Assembly: GCA_965277345.1 (NCBI GenBank)
Contig: CBDICI010000004.1
Span: forward strand, 620,001 to 684,000
Origin: CAIOYC01 sp965277345
GTDB taxonomy: Bacteria > Pseudomonadota > Alphaproteobacteria > Caulobacterales > Caulobacteraceae
DNA: 64,000 bases
Direction of reading: 5' to 3'
Below the pieces are notes generated by a model. That model worked only from the letters and a program-made list of their open reading frames with translations, did not search any database and had not been told where the DNA came from. Below are positions 1 through 9,713 of this stretch, one piece after another. Positions within the stretch are counted from its first letter, which is position 1, and each line of letters begins with the position of its first letter. The translations under genes were made by a program, and so were the position numbers.

Positions 1-152
1 CCCGTTTGCAGGGTGAGGGCGGGCCGGCCGTCGTCGGTCAGCAGCGTGCGATAGCGGACGAGCGCCATGGGATCGTCGCCGAACGGCGTGATCCGCACCT
101 CGCCCCGCACGCCGAACGCGCCCGCGACCCGCCCGACCAGGATGAGCTTCAT
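1..152 (-). CDS. rimM: Ribosome maturation factor RimM, N-terminal part (cut by window edge)
   Basis: The reverse strand reads MKLILVGRVAGAFGVRGEVR and continues as ITPFGDDP, which is the first strand-loop of the RimM barrel domain with its conserved GxxGxxGEV-like signature. RimM binds S19 and assists late assembly of the 30S head. Only about 50 residues are inside the window; the PRC-barrel half lies to the left. The start at 152 is preceded by GGGGCCTT, a usable ribosome binding site. It follows rpsP at a distance of about 150 bases that are filled by a palindromic repeat. Confidence 0.85.
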   Translation of the reverse strand, partial: MKLILVGRVAGAFGVRGEVRITPFGDDPMALVRYRTLLTDDGRPALTLQT

Positions 153-154
153 AA

Positions 155-290
155 GGCCCCTCCGCCCTGCGGGGAGGGGTTTGGGGTGGGGGTGCGGCTG
201 ACGAAGGCGCCCGTCCTTACGCGCGAACGTTCCGACCTCGCGCTGGCACCCCCCTCACCCTGCCCTCTCCCCCGCAAGGGGTAAGAGGGT
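155..290. repeat. Intergenic palindromic element between rpsP and rimM
   Basis: The left half reads GGGGTGGGGGTGC at 183-195 and the right half GCACCCCCCTCACCC at 246-260, so the outer parts are inverted copies. Each half also has its own short hairpin (CCCCTCC...GGGGAGGGG at 157-179; CCCTCTCCCCC...GGGG at 263-281). Such GC-rich, non-coding palindromes are common between genes in alphaproteobacteria. In the transcript it could fold and protect or attenuate the mRNA between rpsP and rimM; that is inference. Confidence 0.6.
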
Positions 291-300
291 TGGTGGATCA

Positions 301-849
301 TCACCCCTCGACCGGGGTTTCTTGGGCGGCCTCTTCGGCGGTGGTTTCGGCAGCCGGAGCTTCCTCGGCAGCGGCTTCCACCGGCGCTTCGGCTTCGGGT
401 TCGGGTTCGGCGGCGGCCGCTTCAGGCTCGGGCTCAGCCGCGGCGGCGGCCGTGGCGGCGGCTTCGGCGGCCTCGGCCTTGGCGGCGGCTTCCGCCTCGG
501 CGCGATCGGTCTCGCGCTGGGCGCGCTCGGCGGTGCGCTCCTCGGACTTCTTGCCGGGCTTGCCCTTGGTGGGATTGTTGGAGGCTTCCCACTTGGCCAG
601 GCCCTCCTTGGACAGGAAGCGCGCCACGCGGTCGGTGGGCTGGGCGCCCTTCTTCAGCCAGTCCTGGATACGCTCGGCCTTCAGCGTCACGCGCTGGTCG
701 CCGTTCGGGCCGTCCTTGGGCAGCAGCGGGTTGTAGGTTCCCACCTTCTCGATGAAGCGCCCGTCGCGGGGCGAGTGGCTGTCGGCGATGACGATGGAAT
801 AGTAGGGGCGCTTCTTGGCGCCGCCGCGGGCGAGGCGGATCTTCAGCAT
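301..849 (-). CDS. rpsP: 30S ribosomal protein S16 with long acidic tail
   Basis: Residues 1-85 are a standard S16 core: MLKIRLARGGAKKRPYYSIV, then SPRDGRFIEKVGTYNP and the DW-KKGAQPTD-V helix. S16 stabilises the 5' domain of 16S rRNA in the 30S body. The usual bacterial protein is 80-100 residues; this one is 182 because a basic linker (about 95-115) leads into an Ala/Glu/Pro-rich tail to the end. Long tails of this kind occur in other Caulobacterales. It lies 44 bases downstream of ffh in the same direction, as in many bacteria. Confidence 0.95.
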   Translation of the reverse strand: MLKIRLARGGAKKRPYYSIVIADSHSPRDGRFIEKVGTYNPLLPKDGPNGDQRVTLKAERIQDWLKKGAQPTDRVARFLSKEGLAKWEASNNPTKGKPGKKSEERTAERAQRETDRAEAEAAAKAEAAEAAATAAAAAEPEPEAAAAEPEPEAEAPVEAAAEEAPAAETTAEEAAQETPVEG

Positions 850-893
850 AGGGACTATCTTTCGTTTCTTGGTCGTTCGGGTTGGGGTGAGGT

Positions 894-2435
894 CTATTTC
901 TTCTTGAACAGGAAGTTCGGCAGTCCGCCCATGCCGGGTAGGCCGGGTGGCGGGGCGCCGCCGAGGCCCGGCAGTTTGCCGCCCCCCAGCGCCTTGAGTC
1001 GTTCGAGGTCGGGGCCGCCGGGCATTCCACCCATGCCGCCCGGAGCGGTCATGCCGGGCGGCATCCCCCCGCCCATGGCTTTCATCGCGGCCATCATGCC
1101 GCCCATGCCCTTGCCGCCGCCTTTCGACATGGCCTTGACCATGTCGGCCATCTGGCGGTGCTGCTTGAGCAGGCGGTTCACGTCGGCCACATCCACGCCC
1201 GAGCCGGCGGCGATGCGTCGCTTGCGCGAGGCCTGCAGGATATCGGGCTTCTTGCGCTCGATCTTGGTCATGGACGAGATGATCGCCACCTGACGGTCGA
1301 ACATCTTCTCGTCGATATTGGCCTCGGCGATCTGCTTCTTCATCTTGGCGACGCCGGGCAACATGCCGAGGATGCCCTGCATCCCGCCCATCTTCTTCAT
1401 CTGGGCCAGTTGCTGGGCGAGGTCGTCGAGGTCGAACTGACCCTTGGAGAGCCTGGCCGCGGCCTTTTCAGCCTCCGCCTGATCGATCTGTTCGACGGCG
1501 CGCTCCACCAGCGCCACCACGTCCCCCTGACCGAGGATGCGGCCGGCCACGCGGCGGGCGTCGAACACCTCCAGCGCGTCGATCTTCTCCCCGGCGCCGA
1601 GGAACTTGATCGGCAGGCCGGTGACGTGGCGCATGGACAGGGCCGCCCCGCCCCGCCCGTCGCCGTCCGTCCGTGTAAGGATCAATCCGGTGAGGGGGAG
1701 CCGTTCATGGAAGGCCCGGGCGGTCTTCACCGCGTCCTGGCCGGTCAGGCTGTCGGCCACCAGCAGGGTTTCGGTGGGATTGGCGATGCGCGCGATCTCC
1801 GCCGCCTCGCCCATCATCTGCTCGTCCAGCGTGGTCCGCCCGGCGGTATCCAGGATCACCACGTCGAAGCCGCCGAGCCGCGCGGCGTTCAGCGCCCGCC
1901 GGGCGATGTCGGGCGCCGATTGCCCCACCACGATCGGCAGGGTCTCCACCTCGGCCTGCCTGCCCAGCGTCGCCAACTGCTCCATCGCCGCCGGACGGCG
2001 AGTGTCGAGCGAGGCCATCAGGACCTTCTTGCGGTCCGACCGGGTGAGCCGCACCGCCAGCTTGGCCGAGGTTGTGGTCTTGCCCGAGCCCTGCAGGCCG
2101 GCCATCAGGATCACCATCGGCGCGGGGACGTTGAGATTGAGCCCGCCAGAACCACCCTGGGGCGGTTCATCCCCGCCCAGCATGTCGACCAGGCCGTCGT
2201 GGACGATCTTGACCACCTGTTCGGCGGGTTTCACCGCGCGGATCACCGCCTCGCCGGTGGCGCCCTCGCGGGCCTTGGCGATGAAGTCGCGCACCACCGG
2301 CAGGGCCACGTCGGCGTCGAGCAAGGCCAGGCGTACTTCGCGCAACGCCTCGTCCACATCCTTTTCCGACAAGACGCCGCGACCGGTCAGCCGGTCGAAC
2401 ACCCCCGTCAGACGATCGCCTAAGCTTTCGAACAT
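894..2435 (-). CDS. ffh: Signal recognition particle protein Ffh
   Basis: This SRP54-type GTPase binds signal sequences of nascent membrane proteins and docks with FtsY. The protein (513 residues) has the N-terminal helical bundle, the P-loop GLQGSGKTTT, the DTRRPAA and DTAGR motifs, TRTDGD, and a methionine-rich M domain ending in a very Gly/Met/Pro-rich tail. I chose the ATG at 2435, not the in-frame GTG at 2441, because GAGG at 2444-2441 sits five bases upstream of it. It is the first gene of the leftward ffh-rpsP-rimM run. A strong hairpin lies just upstream of it. Confidence 0.96.
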   Translation of the reverse strand: MFESLGDRLTGVFDRLTGRGVLSEKDVDEALREVRLALLDADVALPVVRDFIAKAREGATGEAVIRAVKPAEQVVKIVHDGLVDMLGGDEPPQGGSGGLNLNVPAPMVILMAGLQGSGKTTTSAKLAVRLTRSDRKKVLMASLDTRRPAAMEQLATLGRQAEVETLPIVVGQSAPDIARRALNAARLGGFDVVILDTAGRTTLDEQMMGEAAEIARIANPTETLLVADSLTGQDAVKTARAFHERLPLTGLILTRTDGDGRGGAALSMRHVTGLPIKFLGAGEKIDALEVFDARRVAGRILGQGDVVALVERAVEQIDQAEAEKAAARLSKGQFDLDDLAQQLAQMKKMGGMQGILGMLPGVAKMKKQIAEANIDEKMFDRQVAIISSMTKIERKKPDILQASRKRRIAAGSGVDVADVNRLLKQHRQMADMVKAMSKGGGKGMGGMMAAMKAMGGGMPPGMTAPGGMGGMPGGPDLERLKALGGGKLPGLGGAPPPGLPGMGGLPNFLFKKK

Positions 2436-2467
2436 GACCACCTCAACGATGGCGCAAACGCGATCAG

Positions 2468-2495
2468 CCCCCGTGGACGATCACGTCGACGGGGG
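2468..2495 (-). promoter_or_regulatory. Stem-loop upstream of ffh
   Basis: CCCCCGT (2468-2474) pairs with ACGGGGG (2489-2495), and GACG/CGTC (2476-2479, 2484-2487) extends the stem around an ATCA loop, with one G-G mismatch. It is 33 bases from the ffh start and has no T tract, so it looks like a 5' leader structure rather than a terminator. Function is unknown. Confidence 0.4.
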
Positions 2496-2727
2496 GCCTC
2501 GCCGCCCTCGTCCCACATAGGCCCTGTCCTGTCGCTTTGCGGCTTGAGGACGGGCCGTGGGGGTCGTGGCGGTGGAGGGCGCAGATCGCATTGCGCCGGA
2601 AGGGCGGCCCATTACGCCCTTGTGGCCCTTCGGTCAATGTTTGCCGCCGCCCGGGCGGGCGGGCGTTACCCCTTGTTAGCTTTAACGACATAGCGTTCGG
2701 CGGAGCAACACGGGCTATAAGGTCGGC

Positions 2728-3735
2728 ATGGCTGGGTTCGCAAACGCGGTGGCGCCCTTGCCCTCTGGCGAGGGGAAGGGTCGGGTTCGCCCGACCGGGA
2801 CGGCGCCGCGCCTGGCTGTAATGATCCCCTGCTACAACGAGGAGGCCACCATCGCCGGGGTGGTCGCCGCCTTTCGCTCCGCGCTGCCCAAGGCGGCGCT
2901 CCACGTCTATGACAACAATTCCAGCGACCTGACCGCCGAGCGCGCGGCAGGGGCCGGCGCCGTGGTTCGCCGCGCGCCGCTGCAGGGCAAGGGCGAGACG
3001 GTACGCCTGATGTTCGCCGACGTGGAGGCGGACGTCTATGTGCTGGTCGATGGCGACGGCACCTATGAAGCCGCCGCCGCGCCGCGCCTGATCGAGGCGT
3101 TGGTGTCCGGCGGGCTAGACATGGTCTCAGGCGCCCGGGTTTCGCAGGATGCCGGTGCCTATCGGCTGGGCCATGCCTTCGGCAACCGGATGCTGACCGG
3201 GATGGTGCGCCTCACCTTCGGCCGCCGGTTCAACGACCTGCTGTCGGGCTACCGGGTGTTCAGCCGCCGGTTCGTCAAGAGCTTTCCCGCTGCGTCCACG
3301 GGTTTCGAGATCGAGACCGAACTGACGGTGCACGTGCTGCAGATGCGCCTGCCGGCGATAGAGATCGACACCGCCTATGGGGCGCGGCCGGTGGGGTCGG
3401 CCAGCAAGCTGAACACCGTTCGCGATGGGCTTCGCATCCTGCGCATGATCGGGCTTCTGTTGCGGGACGAACGACCGCTCCAGTTCTTCGGCCTGGCGGC
3501 CCTTCTTCTGGTGGGGCTGGCGTTCGGGCTGGGCTGGCCGATCCTTCACACCTACATTTCCACAGGCCTGGTGCCGCGCCTGCCGACACTGGTGGTGTCC
3601 ATGGGCCTCGGCATCGCCGCCCTGCTCAGCCTGACCTGCGGCCTGATCCTGGACGCGGTGACGCGGATGCGGTTGGAGCAGCGGCGCTTCGCCTATCTGT
3701 CCATCCCCGCCCTGCCCGCCGAGCCGGGCCCGTGA
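2728..3735 (+). CDS. GT2 polyprenyl-phosphate sugar transferase-like protein
   Basis: Family 2 glycosyltransferase with the nucleotide-binding strand LAVMIPCYNEE (residues 29-39), the DGD metal motif at 108-110 and FNDLLSGYRVFSRRF at 168-182, which resembles the DPM1/GtrB group. Two membrane helices follow (about 251-272 and 286-308), as in enzymes that load a sugar on undecaprenyl phosphate at the inner membrane. The start at 2728 has AAGG six bases upstream. Residues 9-25 are encoded by a hairpin repeat, so the extreme N-terminus is unusual. The stop overlaps the next start (GTGA). Confidence 0.85.
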   Translation: MAGFANAVAPLPSGEGKGRVRPTGTAPRLAVMIPCYNEEATIAGVVAAFRSALPKAALHVYDNNSSDLTAERAAGAGAVVRRAPLQGKGETVRLMFADVEADVYVLVDGDGTYEAAAAPRLIEALVSGGLDMVSGARVSQDAGAYRLGHAFGNRMLTGMVRLTFGRRFNDLLSGYRVFSRRFVKSFPAASTGFEIETELTVHVLQMRLPAIEIDTAYGARPVGSASKLNTVRDGLRILRMIGLLLRDERPLQFFGLAALLLVGLAFGLGWPILHTYISTGLVPRLPTLVVSMGLGIAALLSLTCGLILDAVTRMRLEQRRFAYLSIPALPAEPGP

Positions 3736-4400
3736 GCGAGGCCGTAGACGGTCGCTACTACGCGGCGGTGGGCCGCGCCTCGCTGGCCGAGCGGCTGCTG
3801 ATCGCGGCGCGGAACCGCATCTATGCCGACCTGATCGCCTGCTGCCGGCCCACGGCGTCCTCGACCCTCCTCGACGTGGGCGTCTCCGACGTGATCAACG
3901 ACGGGGCCAACCTGTTGGAGCGACACTATCCGCATCCGGAGCGCATCAGCGCGGCGGGGATCGGCGGGGGCGAGGCCTTCCGCCTGGCCTATCCCAAGGT
4001 CAGCTATACGCGGATCGAGCCCAACGCCCGCCTGCCCTTCCCGGACGACGCCTTCGATATCGCCGTTTCCAATGCGGTGATCGAGCATGTGGGCAGCCCG
4101 GCCCATCAGACGGCCTTCGTGGCGGACCTCAGGCGCGTGGCCCGGCAGGTGTTCATCAGCGCGCCCAACCGCTTCTTCCCGGTGGAACACCACACCGCGA
4201 TCCCGATCCTGCATTACTGGCGGCCGAGCTTCGAGATCGCCTGCAAGGCGCTCGGCAAGTGGGAATGGACCGATCCGGCCAACCTGATCCTGATGGACCG
4301 GGGGCGGCTGGCGGCGCTGGCGCCCGGCGGACGTACCGGCCACACGGGGCTGAAGTTCGGCCCTTTCAGCTCCAATCTCTATCTGCACGTCGTACGATGA
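3732..4400 (+). CDS. SAM-dependent methyltransferase (type 11)
   Basis: The 222-residue protein has a class I methyltransferase pattern: TLLDVGVSDV (motif I, slightly degenerate because the usual GxGxG is VGVSD), LPFPDDAFDIAVSNAVIEHV for motifs III-IV, and RRVARQVFISAPNRFFPVEHH. The last part is typical of methyltransferases in surface polysaccharide and lipid loci. It starts with GTG inside the stop of the GT2 gene and its own stop overlaps the GT87 start (ATGA), so the three are probably translated as one coupled operon. The substrate cannot be read from the sequence. Confidence 0.8.
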   Translation: MSEAVDGRYYAAVGRASLAERLLIAARNRIYADLIACCRPTASSTLLDVGVSDVINDGANLLERHYPHPERISAAGIGGGEAFRLAYPKVSYTRIEPNARLPFPDDAFDIAVSNAVIEHVGSPAHQTAFVADLRRVARQVFISAPNRFFPVEHHTAIPILHYWRPSFEIACKALGKWEWTDPANLILMDRGRLAALAPGGRTGHTGLKFGPFSSNLYLHVVR

Positions 4401-5594
4401 CGTCCTCCGCTGCGAAGGCGCTTGGGCGGCGGATATGGCCCCTTTTCATTCCGCTCGCGCTCTCGCTGCTGATCGCGGCGATGTTCCTGCCAAGGTTCTA
4501 CTGGCCGGCGGCGCACGGGCTGGACGTGACGGGCCAGCAGATCGGCCGCGACTTCATCAACAACTGGGCCGGGCCGAAGCTGGCCTTCAGCGGGCGCCTC
4601 GCCACTCTGTTCGACCTCGACGGCTATGTGACTGCCATCGGCGAGATGTTCGGCCGGCCGATCCCGTTCATGAACTGGGGCTATCCGCCCTTCACCCTGA
4701 TCGCCTTCTGGCCGCTGGCCCAACTGCCCTATTTCTGGGCGCTGGCGGTTTGGACCTTCGGTCTGTTCGCCGCCTATGCCTGGACCGGCTTCGCCTTTGT
4801 AGAGAGGAAGGATCGTCCGCTGCTGCTGGTGGTGCTGCTCTGCGCCCCGGCGACGATCATCAATACGGTGGGCGGCCAGAACGGATTTCTCAGCGCCAGC
4901 CTGCTGATCGGCGGCGTCCTGTTGTTGCAGAAGCGCCCGATCCTGGCCGGGGTGCTGTTCGGCCTTTTGACCTTCAAGCCGCAGCTCGGCCTGGTGCTGC
5001 CCGTGGCCCTGATCGTGCTCGGCGCTTGGCGGACCATCGCCTCGGCCGTAGTCACCACCGCGGCGCTGGTGGGCGCCTCGATCCTGGTGTTCGGGCTCGA
5101 CCCGTGGCGGCACTATCTGGGGGATACCAGCGCCTTCCAGCTCGGTCTGCTGCAGGACCTGCACGGCTTCTATCCCTACATGATGACCTCGGTGCTGGCG
5201 CAGGCGCATCTGGCCGGGCTGTCGTTCAACGCCTCGGCGGTTCTGCAGGGGCTGGTCTCCGTCCCCGTGCTGCTGATCGCCGGCTGGTCGATGCGCTGGA
5301 CCACGGACCCGCGCCGGCGCGCCTTCATCCTGGCCGCCGCCGCGCCGCTGATCACCCCCTATGCCTTCAACTACGACCTGACTGCGGTCAGCCTGGCCAT
5401 CGCCTGGCGACTGGTGGCGGAGGCGCCCCCCCTTGGCCGCCTCTATCGCTACACGCTGTGGGCGGCGTGGCTGATTCCGCTCGTGCTGATGCCGCTGAAC
5501 CTGCTGCACATCTGCGTCGCGCCGCTGTTCCTGCTCGCCGCCGTCGCCGTCGCCGTGGCCGAGGTCGCGCCGAGGGGCGGCTGGCGCGGCTGGA

Positions 5595-5623
<29 letters not shown>
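4397..5623 (+). CDS. Membrane GT87-family (DUF2029) glycosyltransferase
   Basis: The 408-residue protein has about ten hydrophobic helices. It carries the acidic loop GRDFINNW after the first helix, then NWGYPPF and LTFKPQLGL, which are typical of DUF2029/GT87 enzymes. Members of this GT-C group use polyprenyl-phosphate sugars on the outer face of the inner membrane. An upstream GT2 that could make such a donor fits this. I chose the ATG at 4397 over a longer frame beginning at 4259 because the extra residues only shadow the methyltransferase gene. Its 3' end overlaps the convergent acs gene by 29 bases. Confidence 0.85.
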
Positions 5624-7559
<1,936 letters not shown>

Positions 7560-7635
7560 GGCGCGCTCCCTGGGTTTATGGCGGGGAGGTAAGCGGAGGG
7601 CGCGGCGGGTGGCAAGCCGCTATCCGCCCGCCCCC

Positions 7636-8082
7636 CTAAGGGTCGCCCGGCAGCAGGAAGTGGCCGTGCAGGGCGGCGATGGGCGCGCCGCGCGCCTCCT
7701 GCCAGGCCTCCACATGCACATTGGCGACCCGCCGGCCCATGCGCTTGACGGTGGCGCGGGCGAAAGTGTCCACCGGGCGGCCGGAACGCAGATACTCCAC
7801 CGTCACGTCGATGGGCTTGGCCAGGCGCGCGCCCTGCCCCGCCGCGTGGCGCGCCACGGCGATCTGGGCCAACGCGGTCATCTCCATCAGGGCGCCCAGC
7901 ACCCCGCCGTGGAGGGCGGGCAGGGCGGGGTTGCCGATCAGGTGGTCGCGATAGGCCATCACCGCCGTCATCTCGTCCCCCGCCAGCTCGAGGCGGAGCC
8001 CGAGGAACCGGGCATAGGGCACGCCGGCGATCAGGGCCTGCACCTCCCGCACGCCGGGATCGGTGGGGAGGGGCTCGCTCAC
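7636..8082 (-). CDS. PaaI-type hotdog thioesterase (distal of tandem pair)
   Basis: A 148-residue single hotdog domain. The core reads ALHGGVLGALMEMTALAQIA, equivalent to the helix of PaaI-type acyl-CoA thioesterases that carries the catalytic acid, followed by IDVTVEYLRSGRP. Such enzymes hydrolyse acyl- or aryl-CoA esters. It starts with GTG that overlaps the stop of the upstream thioesterase (GTGA), so the two are probably co-translated and may form a mixed oligomer. The natural substrate is unknown. Confidence 0.8.
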   Translation of the reverse strand: MSEPLPTDPGVREVQALIAGVPYARFLGLRLELAGDEMTAVMAYRDHLIGNPALPALHGGVLGALMEMTALAQIAVARHAAGQGARLAKPIDVTVEYLRSGRPVDTFARATVKRMGRRVANVHVEAWQEARGAPIAALHGHFLLPGDP

Positions 8083-8555
8083 GGCTTGTGCGGCTTCAGA
8101 TTGGCGCCGAAACCGCGCCCGGCCGAGGAATTCAGCATGAAGGCGGCCTGCGCCGCGGCGACCGGATCGTCCTCGCTCTCCTCATAGGCGGTGGCGCGGA
8201 CGAAGGCGATCTGGCGGCCGAGCTTGTAGCAGCGGGCGCGGGCGAACAGCGGCCGATGCGGATGGGCGGCGCGCATGTAGTCGATGCGCAGGTCCAGCGT
8301 GGCGATGGAGGTGGGCTGGCCCAGCGCCGCCATCACCGCCTGGCCGCAGGCCTGGTCCAGCAGCGTGGTCACCACTCCGCCGGCGATGACGCCCGTGGCC
8401 GGATCGCCCACCATCTCGGCCTTGTAGGGGATGCGCAGCAGGGCGGTGGCCTTGTCGATCTCGACCGTCTCCATGCCCAGCGCCAGCGCCTGGGGCGTGG
8501 CCCGGTTCATGGCGGAGGCGATGGTTTGCAAGGCTGGCGGCGTCTGGTCGGACAT
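8079..8555 (-). CDS. PaaI-type hotdog thioesterase (proximal of tandem pair)
   Basis: A 158-residue hotdog protein with GVIAGGVVTTLLDQACGQAV, in which the aspartate of LLDQACG matches the catalytic acid of PaaI family members, then IATLDLRIDYMRAA. I chose the ATG at 8555; the longer open frame upstream runs into the divergent sdpR gene. It is read away from sdpR across an 87-base intergenic region and is coupled to the second thioesterase by a four-base overlap. Tandem pairs of this type are frequent in Caulobacterales. Confidence 0.82.
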   Translation of the reverse strand: MSDQTPPALQTIASAMNRATPQALALGMETVEIDKATALLRIPYKAEMVGDPATGVIAGGVVTTLLDQACGQAVMAALGQPTSIATLDLRIDYMRAAHPHRPLFARARCYKLGRQIAFVRATAYEESEDDPVAAAQAAFMLNSSAGRGFGANLKPHKP

Positions 8556-8594
8556 GGCGGCAACTTGCCGATCCCCTTGTGCGGCGCAAGCGGA

Positions 8595-8619
8595 TTTGCT
8601 AGTTTGGTCATTAGCGAAA
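8595..8619. promoter_or_regulatory. Imperfect palindrome upstream of the sdpR-like gene
   Basis: TTTGCTA (8595-8601) and TAGCGAAA (8612-8619) form an AT-rich interrupted inverted repeat in the 87-base gap between the thioesterase pair and the ArsR-family gene. AT-rich dyads of this kind are typical ArsR/SmtB operators, so autorepression is plausible. This is inferred from position and symmetry only. Confidence 0.4.
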
Positions 8620-8642
8620 TATGGAATCAGCGCCGTCAGCCG

Positions 8643-8948
8643 ATGTCTATGGTGTTCAAGGCCCTGGCCGATCCCACCCGCCGCCGCATCCTCGAACTGC
8701 TGCGCGAGCGTGAGATGTCGGCCGGCGATATCGCCGCCCACTTCCCGCTCGCCAAGCCGACCCTGTCCGGCCACTTCGCCGTGCTGCGCGAGGCTGGGCT
8801 GGTGGAGGCGCAAAGGCAGGGGACCAGCCTGATCTACCGCCTCAACGTCTCGGTGCTGGAGGAGACGCTGATGGCCCTGATGGACGGCCTGAAGATCGGC
8901 GCCGCCCGACCGGCGCACGAGCGCCTGGCAGGGGGAAACGCGAAATGA
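8643..8948 (+). CDS. ArsR-family autorepressor, SdpR-like
   Basis: A 101-residue winged-helix protein. VFKALADPTRRRILELLRER opens the domain and LAKPTLSGHFAVLREAGLVE is the recognition helix; the wing contains QGTSLIYRLN. No cysteine or histidine metal site of the ArsR/SmtB type is visible. Its stop overlaps the start of an SdpI-family gene (ATGA). In Bacillus subtilis SdpR represses its own operon with the immunity protein SdpI, and the same pairing is seen here. The upstream dyad at 8595-8619 is a possible operator. Confidence 0.85.
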   Translation: MSMVFKALADPTRRRILELLREREMSAGDIAAHFPLAKPTLSGHFAVLREAGLVEAQRQGTSLIYRLNVSVLEETLMALMDGLKIGAARPAHERLAGGNAK

Positions 8949-9610
8949 AGCTGGTGCGGCCGATCCTGATGTCGCTGGCGCTGCTCGCCTTGATGCTGGC
9001 CATCTCCGCCTACGCCTGGCCGCGCCTCGGCGACCGGGTGATCGCGGTGCACTTCGACTTCGCCGGCCACCCGAACGGCTGGGCGCCGAAGACCCGAGGC
9101 CTCTTCGCCATGCCGGTCACCGCCACGCCGCTGATCGCACTGTTCGCCATCCTGCCGGCGCTGATGCCGAAGAACGGACGACTGGAGCGGTCGTGGGGCG
9201 CGTACGAGACCATGTGGATCGCGACGCTTACCCTGTTGCTGCTGTTTCACGTCGGCATCGTCGCCCTGGCCCTCGGCGCGGCGGTGGACATGGCGCGGGT
9301 GAGCATGATCGGCCTCGGCGCCCTGCTCGCGGTGATCGGCAACGTGCTTGGCAAGGTGCGCTACAACTACGTTTTCGGCGTACGCACGCCCTGGACCCTG
9401 GCGGACGAGCGGGTGTGGGACCGCACACACCGCTTCGCCGGCTGGATCATGACGCTGGGCGGGCTGGGCGCGGTCGTGGTCGGCCTGTTCGCGCCGGCGG
9501 GGATGGAGGGCGTGCTCCAGCCCATCACCCTAGCGCTGGTCCTCGTCCCGGCCCTGACGGCGGTGGTCTATTCCTATCTGGTGAGTCGGCGGCTGGGGCG
9601 GACGCCGTAG
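8945..9610 (+). CDS. SdpI-family membrane protein
   Basis: The protein has 221 residues and about six membrane helices. The N-terminal part with VIAVHFDFAGHPNGWAPKTR (a DUF1648 domain) and the later NVLGKVRYNYVFGVRTPWTL with DERVWDRTHRFAG are hallmark SdpI segments. In Bacillus SdpI confers immunity to the SdpC toxin and sequesters SdpR at the membrane. No sdpA, sdpB or sdpC gene is nearby, so immunity to foreign toxins or another envelope role is possible. It is translationally coupled to the sdpR-like gene. Confidence 0.88.
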   Translation: MKLVRPILMSLALLALMLAISAYAWPRLGDRVIAVHFDFAGHPNGWAPKTRGLFAMPVTATPLIALFAILPALMPKNGRLERSWGAYETMWIATLTLLLLFHVGIVALALGAAVDMARVSMIGLGALLAVIGNVLGKVRYNYVFGVRTPWTLADERVWDRTHRFAGWIMTLGGLGAVVVGLFAPAGMEGVLQPITLALVLVPALTAVVYSYLVSRRLGRTP

Positions 9611-9625
9611 CGGGACCGAAATCCC

Positions 9626-9702
9626 CGTCCTTCGACAAGCTCAGGATGAGGATTTCTACCGAGAGTGCCAAATAGCCCTCATCCTGAGCTTGTCGAAGGA
9701 CG
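9626..9702. repeat. Perfect 26-bp inverted repeat between convergent genes
   Basis: The 26 bases at 9626-9651 are exactly inverted at 9677-9702, with a 25-base spacer. The arms contain CCTTCGACAAGCTCAGGATG. It lies between the convergent sdpI-like and hydrolase genes and could act as a bidirectional terminator as well as a dispersed repeat. Related sequence occurs near 42690-42720, 50955-51004 and 63793-63850. Confidence 0.75.
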
Positions 9703-9713
9703 AGGGCGGTCCC

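Noticed and set aside
1158..2423. 421-codon frame antisense to ffh, and similar long frames antisense to acs (5793-7592), the kinase (32189-34111) and the pentapeptide gene (54477-55784)
   Set aside because: All mirror strongly recognised genes; long antisense frames are expected at this GC content.
2442..2727. SRP 4.5S RNA gene next to ffh
   Set aside because: The conserved GGAAGGAAGCAGCC-type loop region is not present.
4259..4396. 46-residue N-terminal extension of the GT87 protein
   Set aside because: It lies wholly inside the methyltransferase gene in another frame and has no hydrophobic or family-like sequence.
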